This document shows, piece by piece, positions 8,701 to 15,187 of a stretch of 33,559 bases of DNA. Origin of the DNA: an uncultured Flavobacteriaceae bacterium (GTDB lineage Bacteria > Bacteroidota > Bacteroidia > Flavobacteriales > Flavobacteriaceae); the NCBI GenBank assembly GCA_947498845.1, contig CANMLX010000045.1:1-33559 (forward strand), in the 5' to 3' direction. A program made the translations under genes and the position numbers. Under the pieces are notes generated by a model. It did not search any database. It was not told where the DNA came from and was given only the letters and a program-made list of their open reading frames with translations. The number at the start of each line of letters is the position of its first letter. Positions within the stretch are counted from its first letter, which is position 1.

Positions 8701-9241
8701 AATAAGATAATGGGTTCCAAGTTTTCTCGAGATATAGAACTTCCCAATCGGTATTAGCAGGTGGTAAAAAGTGACAAGGTCCAAAAAAAATTCCATAATC
8801 CTCCCATACTTCTCCAAGCTCATCAAAACATGTATGAAATCCAATACTATGTATTTTATCATAATCACCGTAACTATCTATATAACTTCTTAAGTTATTA
8901 TCACCAGTATCAATATCATTCTCCCCTCTTATTTGCCTGGTTATCATACCTCCTGCGTTCAAACTCCACCCAAGACCTACCCAACTGGCTTCCTGCGCTA
9001 ATTTTATCCCCCCAGCGTGATAGCTCAAACTTATAGGTAATTGATATCCTCCTGCATTAATACTATAGAGAGGTATACCAATACTTGGAATACCTGAATA
9101 ATTACCAACAGGTGTATCTGCATATTTAGCTAACGCTGCCACTGTTGGTGTAGCTCCAAACTGTACAGCAGGCGCCTCTGTTTGAGCATAAATACGTGTT
9201 GAAAAAAGTAACAATGGGATAATTAAGAAACGTAAATTCAT
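5708..9241 (-). CDS. Secreted SpvB/TcB-like Rhs partner (shell) protein
   Basis: A protein of about 1180 aa. The ORF opens at 9280, but the ATG at 9241 places a clean signal peptide at the start (MNLRFLIIPLLLF...IYA/Q), so I prefer that start. Near the N-terminus it carries LPISLSYHAGGIK and ASWVGLGWSLNAGG, the hallmark of SpvB/TcdB-like Bacteroidota Rhs-associated proteins. The middle has long beta-rich segments and YEF/YEYE-type motifs. The C-terminus ends in a YD repeat (DPRGRTTTYHYDDFNRL). It immediately precedes the Rhs protein with a toxin tip, recalling the TcB/TcC division of Tc toxin cocoons. I infer that the two form one exported cocoon. Confidence 0.8.
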   Translation of the reverse strand: MNLRFLIIPLLLFSTRIYAQTEAPAVQFGATPTVAALAKYADTPVGNYSGIPSIGIPLYSINAGGYQLPISLSYHAGGIKLAQEASWVGLGWSLNAGGMITRQIRGENDIDTGDNNLRSYIDSYGDYDKIHSIGFHTCFDELGEVWEDYGIFFGPCHFLPPANTDWEVLYLEKTWNPLSYFYKDEFVEITRSNEHRKVSDTEPDLFMFNFGGFSGKFIMQTIDSNGTIRGKLLNNEYNLKIELLDRYTNPYFKVTDPEGTIYEFNKRDKSTTSSTPYNRLHISGWLLTKITTNTKQEIFFEYEEDENYIHNISRVSESVDYRVIPNNSSTQPEKWIKLVNTTNELIVDNLSHKVTGSTSINAVSNLLKRIVWDGGKVEFTTTNRDDYGTGYAKKLSNIEIFDNDLNLIKKIDFEHDYFNADAAGTQSQKKKLKRLKLLELKETNINNTQESLPPYKFTYHEEKPLAPKNSNGFDHWGYYNGKSTGSSIPEIITFDNEKRSSFGGADRRASFNNTVLGTLKEIEYPTGGKVKYEYELNEFYGGGVNLPRIIKRKESLPIRNYLSHSTPSFTPKELDTTTGAYPNYREFTITADDVVESFTLSIDIAKEFYDYASQFSNVFFLNLYKLQGNQEIPIESIALHSFAQNMPPWTEYEPFRSFEKEFDYGFPEGDYRVRFSNMQPSYQDNLALLDQYLTGNLEFIYTSKTKAQVVQGYKAGGLRVKQITSPKNIRIFSYKEKIRIDNEYQETSSGVLLSNPMYYHPFTKVPDDGSTYNVIRFKSDSNVPVAGGVQGNIVSYSSVKEEFIDVSNGNNNFSSIYSYYIDTESSNKPFAPIFSSSINSKLKSLTKLDSNDKKVEYTINYYEKYLIDKIQGLYLYDIYQIHSPYNYGINTRYLIPEELVLLTRTEHSVYEPSSSNKLIVSSISNFDYEVGDNSNLQLTTHRQLVNSESLLGNGEKQITKTYRPEEMLKYVSGLSQEQKNLMQDFIDQNRVNIPVQTMIYKEINGVEKLISTNRIEFKKLSNNIIVPKLFKTAKGYNTLEDKIEYIKYDSKGNILETKNIESGVHTTYIWGYNQTYPIAKIENATNNKILALSEFSTLNITNELSTVQEAALRTNTSLKEAMVTTYAYKELVGIQTVTDPRGRTTTYHYDDFNRLEYVTDNEDKVISKNEYYYKNQQ

Positions 9242-9317
9242 AAAAATAAAGTGTATTTTACTATGGTTTGTATATTTCAAAGTGCTAATTTAAGACGTTT
9301 TTATAAATACCTATGAG

Positions 9318-9348
9318 GGTTTCGCCTTACTTTTTATAAGGCAAAACC
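9318..9348. terminator. Hairpin between obgE and the Rhs operon
   Basis: GGTTTCGCCTTA (9318-9329) pairs with TAAGGCAAAACC (9337-9348) with one C/A mismatch and a 7-nt loop. It is 3' of obgE and 5' of the 1190-aa gene on the minus strand. No adjacent U-tract is present on the minus strand, so a terminator or leader structure is possible, with moderate confidence. Confidence 0.5.
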
Positions 9349-9455
9349 ATCAAAATTAGCTTTAATCTATTTTTTTGTAAGTTTTTAACTATAATGAAAT
9401 AGCTTTAATCCTGCTAAATAATTTTAGGTGCTTTTAGAACTATTTGATCTCTAAA

Positions 9456-10454
9456 TTAATTATTTAACATTCCCCAAAGCAAATCTTTTAGCTCCATAAT
9501 CCCTTGTTGAGCCACAGAAGAAATAAATACGTAAGGTATAGGGAGTTCATTATCCAGCTCCGTTTTAAGCTCAGCTTTTAATTCATCGTCGAGCATATCA
9601 CATTTAGAAATCGCAATGATGCGTTCTTTATCTAACATTTCTGGATTGTAACGACGTAATTCGTCGAGTAGAATATCGTACTGTTTTTTAATATCATCGG
9701 CATCTGCAGGGATTAAAAACAGTAATATAGAATTGCGTTCTATATGCCTTAAAAAATAATGTCCTAAACCTTTACCTTCGGCAGCACCTTCTATAATCCC
9801 AGGGATATCTGCCATAACAAAGGTTTGGTAATCACGATACTCTACAATGCCTAAATTAGGCTTAAGCGTAGTAAACTCATAATCGGCAATTTTAGGTTTT
9901 GCAGAAGTAATTACAGAAAGTAATGTTGACTTACCTGCATTAGGGAAGCCTACCAAGCCTACATCGGCAAGGACTTTCAACTCCATGGTGATGTGCTTTT
10001 CTTCTAGTGGCAATCCTGGTTGCGCGTAGCGCGGGGTTTGATTGGTAGATGATTTAAAATGCCAGTTTCCCAAACCGCCTTTACCGCCTTGAGCTATAAT
10101 TTTTTCCTCACCATGCTCAGTAATTTCAAAAAGAATAGCGTTGGTTTCTGTATCTCTAACTACTGTTCCTAAAGGCACATCTACAAAAGCATCTTCACCA
10201 TCGGCTCCTGAGCTCCTACTTTTACTACCATGACCTCCGTGAGTAGCACGAATATGCTTTTTAAATTTAAGATGAAATAATGTCCAGAGATTAGAATTAC
10301 CTCTAATAATAACATGTCCTCCTCGACCTCCATCACCGCCATCTGGCCCTCCTTTTGTGATGTATTTTTCACGATGTAAGTGTACAGACCCCTTACCTCC
10401 ATTTCCAGAAGCCACATACATTTTTACGTAATCAACAAAATTTCCTTCAGTCAT
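9456..10454 (-). CDS. obgE: GTPase Obg/CgtA
   Basis: A 332-aa essential GTPase involved in late 50S ribosome assembly and stress control. The N-terminal glycine-rich Obg fold (about 1-158) is clear (GGKGSVHLHREKY, GGPDGGDGGRGG, PLGTVVRD). The G domain shows G1 GFPNAGKST, switch/G3 DIPGIIEGAAEGKGLG and G4 SKCD. The protein ends soon after the G domain and lacks the OCT C-terminal domain found in Gram-positive Obg, as expected for this phylum. The start at 10454 gives the canonical MTEGNFVDYVKMYV. It lies downstream of hpt-adk on the same strand, separated by a 409-bp repeat-containing gap. Confidence 0.97.
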   Translation of the reverse strand: MTEGNFVDYVKMYVASGNGGKGSVHLHREKYITKGGPDGGDGGRGGHVIIRGNSNLWTLFHLKFKKHIRATHGGHGSKSRSSGADGEDAFVDVPLGTVVRDTETNAILFEITEHGEEKIIAQGGKGGLGNWHFKSSTNQTPRYAQPGLPLEEKHITMELKVLADVGLVGFPNAGKSTLLSVITSAKPKIADYEFTTLKPNLGIVEYRDYQTFVMADIPGIIEGAAEGKGLGHYFLRHIERNSILLFLIPADADDIKKQYDILLDELRRYNPEMLDKERIIAISKCDMLDDELKAELKTELDNELPIPYVFISSVAQQGIMELKDLLWGMLNN

Positions 10455-10459
10455 CTTTT

Positions 10460-10499
10460 GAGTTTAAAAGTTTAAAAGTTTAAATTAACGCTTAAACTC
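10460..10499. repeat. AGTTTAAA tandem and inverted repeat in obgE leader
   Basis: Three near-copies of AGTTTAAA lie at about 10461-10484. GAGTTTAA (10460-10467) is inverted as TTAAACTC (10492-10499). The element is immediately upstream of the obgE start, so it would be in the 5' leader and could fold there. Confidence 0.45.
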
Positions 10500-10518
10500 T
10501 TTGTTATGATATGTAATG

Positions 10519-10870
10519 TTTAATTGTTTATTCGTTTTTTGTTTAAAGCTAAATATGTATAAATAATTTGGCAATTCAACAAATTAACACATAAACGAAT
10601 CAACAAATAAAGTCATCAACTATAACATTTATTCAATAGGAAAAGGGTTAAAAATTAAAAGCTTTCATGCTTCCCTTTCACCTCTTATTCTTTGTTAAAA
10701 GTTCCTATTTGTTTGTTGAACTGTTTAATCGTTTAATTGTTTTTTGTTTAAAGCTAATATGTATAACTAATTTGGTAATTCAACACATTAACACATAAAC
10801 ACATTAACAAACCAACACATCAACAAATCAACGCATCAACACATTAACACATTAACACATCAACTATAAC
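10519..10870. repeat. Long direct repeat containing an ACACATTAAC-type minisatellite
   Basis: This fills most of the 10455-10863 gap. Copy 1 (about 10519-10626) and copy 2 (about 10723-10870) share GTTTAA..., TTTTTTGTTTAAAGCTAA, TATGTATAA, AATTTGG.AATTCAACA and a common end ATCAACTATAAC. Copy 2 is about 40 bp longer because a roughly 10-bp unit (ACACATTAAC / ACACATCAAC) is repeated. The shared end runs across the stop codon of hpt-adk (10864-10866). No ORF or transposase is present. It looks like the slipped-strand intergenic repeats common in flavobacteria. Confidence 0.7.
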
Positions 10871-12009
10871 GTATCTATAACACTACTTAATCGTTCTGTA
10901 ATAGCTTCAATATCCCCAACACCATCTACGCCATAGTATTTATCTTGATTAGTATAAAAATCTTTTAGAATTGCTGTTTTATCGTAGTATTCTTTTACGC
11001 GGTTTCTAATAATAGATTCATCGGCATCATCTGCTCTCCCACTGGTTTTTCCTCTTTCTAATAAACGCTCAACTAAAATCTCATCTTCTACCTCTAAGGC
11101 GATCATAGCATTTATTTGAGAGTCTTTACTATCCATAAGTTTATCTAAAGCTTCTGCCTGAGCATTGGTTCTTGGAAAACCATCAAAAATAAAACCATTA
11201 GCATCGGCATTTTTCTCTACCTCAGCATTTAACATATCTATGGTTACTTGATCTGGCACTAATTCTCCTTTATCTATAAACGATTTGGCAAGTGTCCCTA
11301 AAGCGGTTTCATTCTTAATGTTATATCTAAAAACATCTCCTGTAGAAATGTGTACCAGATTATATTTTTCTTTTAAAAAATTTGCTTGTGTTCCTTTTCC
11401 TGCTCCTGGAGGGCCAAATAGCACTAAATTTGTCATGTGTTTAGTTTCTTTTATTTGATATATTTCTGGCAGATCTCTTCCCAAATTATCATAGTCTAGC
11501 CCATAGCCAACTATAAATTTATTTGGAATATTCATGCCTACATAATGTATTTTAAAATCCTTCTTGTAAGCTTCTGGTTTGTGAAAAAGTGTTGCTATTT
11601 TTAACGATGCTACATGTTCATTTTTAAAAATACGGTGTACTTCTCCTAATGTAGTTCCAGTATCGATGATATCTTCTAGAATAACTACTGTGCGTCCTGT
11701 TAAATCTTGAGTTAACCCAATGAGTCTTTGTATGTCTTCTGTAGATTTCACACCTTCGTAAGACGCTAATTTTATAAATGTAATTTCACAAGGTTTAGGA
11801 TATTTCTTGATAAAATCACTTGCAAACATAAACGACCCATTTAAAACACCTACAAAAACAGGTATTTCGTCTCCCAGATCATTAGCAATTTTGGTCACTA
11901 ATTCACCTATAACTTTATCTATAGCCTCTGCAGCTATAAATGGTTTAAAATATTTATCGTGAAGTTTTATCACAACTTTGCTTTTTAAGAAAGCTGCAAA
12001 GATAATCAA
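10864..12009 (-). CDS. Fused hypoxanthine phosphoribosyltransferase - adenylate kinase
   Basis: A single uninterrupted 381-aa ORF with two purine-salvage enzymes. The N-terminal part (about 13-188) is HPRT, with the opening VIKLHDKYFKPF, substrate loop GVLNGSFMF, PRPP motif VVILEDIIDTGTTL and end GRDLPEIYQIKE. The C-terminal part (192-381) is a full-length, short-LID adenylate kinase: P-loop GPPGAGKGTQ, NMP-bind STGDVFR, GFPRT, LID RGKTSGRADD. The adk part begins with its own ATG at 11436 (residue 192), so separate Adk could also be made by internal initiation. The ATG at 12009 adds residues (MIIFAAFLKSKV) not typical of HPRT. A GTG at 11973 (VIKLHD) is an alternative start. The gene is divergent from purK. 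Fusion of adjacent hpt and adk by stop loss is the simplest reading. Confidence 0.9.
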   Translation of the reverse strand: MIIFAAFLKSKVVIKLHDKYFKPFIAAEAIDKVIGELVTKIANDLGDEIPVFVGVLNGSFMFASDFIKKYPKPCEITFIKLASYEGVKSTEDIQRLIGLTQDLTGRTVVILEDIIDTGTTLGEVHRIFKNEHVASLKIATLFHKPEAYKKDFKIHYVGMNIPNKFIVGYGLDYDNLGRDLPEIYQIKETKHMTNLVLFGPPGAGKGTQANFLKEKYNLVHISTGDVFRYNIKNETALGTLAKSFIDKGELVPDQVTIDMLNAEVEKNADANGFIFDGFPRTNAQAEALDKLMDSKDSQINAMIALEVEDEILVERLLERGKTSGRADDADESIIRNRVKEYYDKTAILKDFYTNQDKYYGVDGVGDIEAITERLSSVIDTL

Positions 12010-12068
12010 TAGATTATCGATTACCGATTTTTGATTTATCTTTTAGAACCAAATTTGATATTTAAGTG

Positions 12069-12076
12069 TATTTTTG
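12069..12076 (+). promoter_or_regulatory. Putative -7 box (TATTTTTG) of purK
   Basis: An exact match to the flavobacterial TAnnTTTG element, 34 nt before the purK ATG. The same octamer occurs before purE. No well-spaced TTTG -33 element was found. Confidence 0.5.
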
Positions 12077-12109
12077 CGCTACTATAATATTTATACGTTA
12101 AAATTAACA

Positions 12110-13267
12110 ATGAACTTTTTTTCTTCAAACTTTAAATTAGGGATACTTGGTGGTGGACAATTGGGTAAAATGCTATTATACAATACCATAAAATTTGACA
12201 TACATACTTGTATTTTAGATAATAGCGATGAAGCTCCCAGTAAAATAGCTAGCAATGAATTTTATTTAGGAGATCTAATGGACTACGATGCCGTTTATAA
12301 TTTTGGAAAAAAAGTAGATGTTTTAACTTTTGAAATTGAAAGTGTAAATGTTGATGCGCTCGAAGCTTTGGAAAAAGAAGGTGTAAAAGTATATCCTTCC
12401 TCCAAAACATTGCGTACCATTCAAAATAAAGCAACACAAAAATTGTTTTATATAGATCATGATTTACCAACGGCAGCTTTTTCTCGTTTCGCTTATACTT
12501 CTGAAATTAAAGAGGCTATAAACAACGGTGGACTCAAGCTACCTTTTGTATGGAAATCTGCTCAATTTGGTTATGATGGTAATGGCGTTAAAATTGTAAA
12601 AACTATTAGTGACCTGGAAGGATTACCAAACGTAGAGTGTATTGCTGAAAACCTAGTCCCTTTTAAAAATGAATTAGCAGTAATTGTAGCCAGGAATGTC
12701 TCTGGAGAAACCAAAACGTATCCTGTAGTTGAAATGGAATTTCATCCTGAAGCAAATCAAGTAGAATATGTGATTTGTCCTGCCAGAATTTCTAATGAAG
12801 TGGCGCAAAAAGCTACCGAAGTAGCCCTAAGTGTTTCTAAAGCCTTTAATCATGTAGGGCTTTTAGCGGTTGAATTATTTCAAACTGAAAATGACGAGAT
12901 CCTTATTAATGAAATTGCGCCAAGACCACATAATTCTGGACATCAAACTATAGAGGCTAGTTATACATCGCAATTCGAACAACATTTAAGAGCTATTTTG
13001 GACTTACCTCTGGGAAGAACCGATAGTAAAGTAGGTGGCGTAATGGTAAATTTAGTAGGCGCTGAAGGTCATAGTGGTAATGTGGTTTACAAAAACATTG
13101 AAACCATAATGAAAATGGACGGTGTAACACCACATATTTATGGCAAAAAAGAAACCCGACCGTTTAGAAAAATGGGACATATTACTATAGTTAATGAAGA
13201 CTTAAATGAGGCACGTCGTATTGCTGAAGAGGTTAAAAAATCTATTAAGGTGATTGCCAACAACTAA
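12110..13267 (+). CDS. purK: 5-(carboxyamino)imidazole ribonucleotide synthase
   Basis: A 385-aa ATP-grasp enzyme that converts AIR, ATP and bicarbonate to N5-CAIR in de novo purine synthesis. The N-terminal LGILGGGQLGKML is the PurK signature. KLPFVWKSAQFGYDGNG is the ATP-grasp lid, and LINEIAPRPHNSGH is the C-terminal metal/ATP site. A longer frame could begin at a TTG at 12074, but the ATG at 12110 fits family length and leaves room for the TATTTTTG box. The stop codon overlaps that of the convergent LytTR gene tail to tail (13264-13267). Its partner purE lies 5 kb away at 18306. Confidence 0.97.
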   Translation: MNFFSSNFKLGILGGGQLGKMLLYNTIKFDIHTCILDNSDEAPSKIASNEFYLGDLMDYDAVYNFGKKVDVLTFEIESVNVDALEALEKEGVKVYPSSKTLRTIQNKATQKLFYIDHDLPTAAFSRFAYTSEIKEAINNGGLKLPFVWKSAQFGYDGNGVKIVKTISDLEGLPNVECIAENLVPFKNELAVIVARNVSGETKTYPVVEMEFHPEANQVEYVICPARISNEVAQKATEVALSVSKAFNHVGLLAVELFQTENDEILINEIAPRPHNSGHQTIEASYTSQFEQHLRAILDLPLGRTDSKVGGVMVNLVGAEGHSGNVVYKNIETIMKMDGVTPHIYGKKETRPFRKMGHITIVNEDLNEARRIAEEVKKSIKVIANN

Positions 13268-14691
13268 AACTTAAAGCCTCGAGATAACGGAATACTATCG
13301 CCGTTTATCATAAAAACATGGGTTCTATTGTACTGCTTTATATAGTTTTCATTAACTATGTAAGAACGATGACATTTTATAAAATTTGGAGGTAATTCTT
13401 TTTCTATTTCAGAGATTTTACCGCGTACAAACTCTTTTTTTGAGGTTGTATGTAAATTTAAATAGTGACCGTCTGACTTTACGTAAATTAATTCTTTAAG
13501 ATATACTTTAGATTTATTTTTTAAAACAATATAGTCGTTAATCACTACTTTTTTCACTGTTTCCAGTTCTATTTTTGTTTTTTGATGTGCTTCCTTAAGA
13601 CTATGTTTTTCTTGTTGTAGTTGTTTTTTCTTCCTATCTACTCTTTTCCATCTTAAAAAAGAATATAAGGCTAGAAGAAAAACAAAAAATAACAAGATGC
13701 TATATACCGTTTTATGCTTTGTAAAGCTCTCTCTTAAAACGGATAAACTTTTTATTTGTTCATCCTTTTCTTTGGTCTGATACTTTACATCTATTTCATA
13801 AAAATTGCTATTTTTTTTAAAATCGTCTATAATACGGCTATAATTATCACGTATAGCATCATATTTCGCAACTTTTACAGAATCTTTTAATCCGTAATAA
13901 GCATTGCCAAATTGATTAGCTACTATGCGTCCTATTTTAATATTGTATTTACTATTGGGTATAGCTTCTATTTGATGTAAATAATCTATGGCGGTTTTGT
14001 AATTTCCTCTACTATTTTCATTAACTGCCAGATTTATTAGATTATATACCTGCCTTAGATAATCTTGATTTTTTTTTGCAATTTCTAAACTACTTAACAA
14101 AGTAGTTTTTGATGCATCAAAACGCTTTAATGAGGTGTATAAATTACCCAAATTTAAAAGTATTGCAGATTTAAAGGTTGCGTTATTCTTATAATAGTTT
14201 GTCTCCTGGATCGTCTTTATTTTTTGATAGGCTAGTTCATAATTTAAACTGTCTGTAAAATAATCTTTAAAAATTTCATTTTCAATTTTTGCATGCCATT
14301 CATCTGATAGATCATTTTTTGTTTTTATTTTAAGTAGATTAAGAAAAAAACGCCTATCCTTATTATAATCGTGCTTACTGGATTCTGTTAAGTGAAGTTG
14401 AAATAAAAGATTCCTAAAATCTTCATCATTTAAGGTTTGTCTTCTTTTTTCCTTTTCAAAAACCTTGTAATAAGTAGCATATGCCGAATCTTCACAATTT
14501 ATCTTTTGGTAAGATTCGGCTATATGTAACTGGTATTTTACATTAAAAGTGTCTTCATGTTGCTTTTTCTTTAAATGAACAATAGCATTGAGTTCATTAT
14601 TATAAAATGCTTCAAAAGAAATAGAATCTAAAGGTATATTTTGTGTAAAACCACAATTAATACTTAATATGAATAGTAATAAATATCTCAA
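13264..14691 (-). CDS. Membrane-anchored TPR - LytTR DNA-binding regulator
   Basis: A 475-aa protein. A signal peptide or first hydrophobic segment spans 1-16 (up to FTQ). Helical TPR-like repeats fill about 40-290 (LLNLGNLYTSLKRFDASKTTLLSSLEIA, YNLINLAVNENSRGNYKTAIDYL). One strong transmembrane helix lies at about 328-347 and a Lys/Glu/Gln-rich coiled coil at about 348-380. A LytTR domain spans 382-475 (LIYVKSDGHYLNLHT, FIKCHRSYIVN). The topology predicted is periplasmic TPRs, one membrane pass and a cytoplasmic DNA-binding domain, with no receiver or kinase domain, so it is a one-component transmembrane regulator. It is the last gene of the minus-strand module, with only 3 nt separating it from the 151-aa gene. 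It probably controls this module. The ligand is unknown. Confidence 0.85.
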   Translation of the reverse strand: MRYLLLFILSINCGFTQNIPLDSISFEAFYNNELNAIVHLKKKQHEDTFNVKYQLHIAESYQKINCEDSAYATYYKVFEKEKRRQTLNDEDFRNLLFQLHLTESSKHDYNKDRRFFLNLLKIKTKNDLSDEWHAKIENEIFKDYFTDSLNYELAYQKIKTIQETNYYKNNATFKSAILLNLGNLYTSLKRFDASKTTLLSSLEIAKKNQDYLRQVYNLINLAVNENSRGNYKTAIDYLHQIEAIPNSKYNIKIGRIVANQFGNAYYGLKDSVKVAKYDAIRDNYSRIIDDFKKNSNFYEIDVKYQTKEKDEQIKSLSVLRESFTKHKTVYSILLFFVFLLALYSFLRWKRVDRKKKQLQQEKHSLKEAHQKTKIELETVKKVVINDYIVLKNKSKVYLKELIYVKSDGHYLNLHTTSKKEFVRGKISEIEKELPPNFIKCHRSYIVNENYIKQYNRTHVFMINGDSIPLSRGFKF

Positions 14692-14694
14692 AGT

Positions 14695-15150
14695 TTATAT
14701 TTCTATTGCTTTAGAAATACTCACTACTCCCCCATTGGCTCCTTCTCTTGGTCTTACTATTGGGTTAAGCGACACCATACAAGGCCTATCTTTTATTAGC
14801 CCTCTCCATTCTAATTGTTCTTTAAATTTATTAATGGTACTCTCATCTATTTTGTCTTTCTCATTGAGAATAAATACTCTAAAATCGTTTTTAAAATTTA
14901 AATTAGTAATATCCTTATGCAATGTTTGCCATTTAATTCCATGTTCAAACTCTCTACCATTACTGTATATTCTAACAATTAAAGCATCACATAGCATTCC
15001 TGTTGTACTGGATACCTCTATTATTGGTTTAACTTCTTCTATTTTAAAATTTTTGTTTTTTATACCTATAAGTGTAATATAGAGTTCTAACTTTTCTATG
15101 GTATTACTATGGTTAAATGTTGCTACTGTACTTAATGTAATATCTTTCAT
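14695..15150 (-). CDS. Protein of unknown function (151 aa) in the LytTR module
   Basis: I do not recognise this family. It is 151 aa with no signal peptide or transmembrane segment, so it is probably cytoplasmic. It is beta-rich in the first half (KLELYITLIGIK, DALIVRIYSNG) with a charged helix around KDKIDESTINKFKEQLEW, and ends VSISKAIEI. The gene is tightly coupled to its neighbours: 37 nt after the exported barrel-like protein gene and 3 nt before the LytTR gene. This implies co-translation and perhaps a signalling or adaptor role for the regulator, which is inference only. Confidence 0.75.
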   Translation of the reverse strand: MKDITLSTVATFNHSNTIEKLELYITLIGIKNKNFKIEEVKPIIEVSSTTGMLCDALIVRIYSNGREFEHGIKWQTLHKDITNLNFKNDFRVFILNEKDKIDESTINKFKEQLEWRGLIKDRPCMVSLNPIVRPREGANGGVVSISKAIEI

Positions 15151-15187
15151 GCTTTGTATTTTATTGGTTAATTTTAAATTTGTTGCT

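Noticed and set aside
8761..9036. 91-codon plus-strand ORF opposite the 1190-aa gene
   Set aside because: Tyr/His-rich antisense shadow of the SpvB-like region, with no start context.
10770..10866. CRISPR-like short repeats
   Set aside because: The unit is about 10 bp, degenerate, without unique spacers, and there are no cas genes. It is a minisatellite.
12074..12109. Upstream TTG start for purK
   Set aside because: It would place the start inside the TATTTTTG promoter box and add residues not found in PurK. The ATG at 12110 gives the normal N-terminus.
14669..15082. 137-codon plus-strand ORF opposite the 151-aa gene
   Set aside because: Ser/Leu/Ile-rich antisense translation. The minus-strand gene fits the tight operon spacing.
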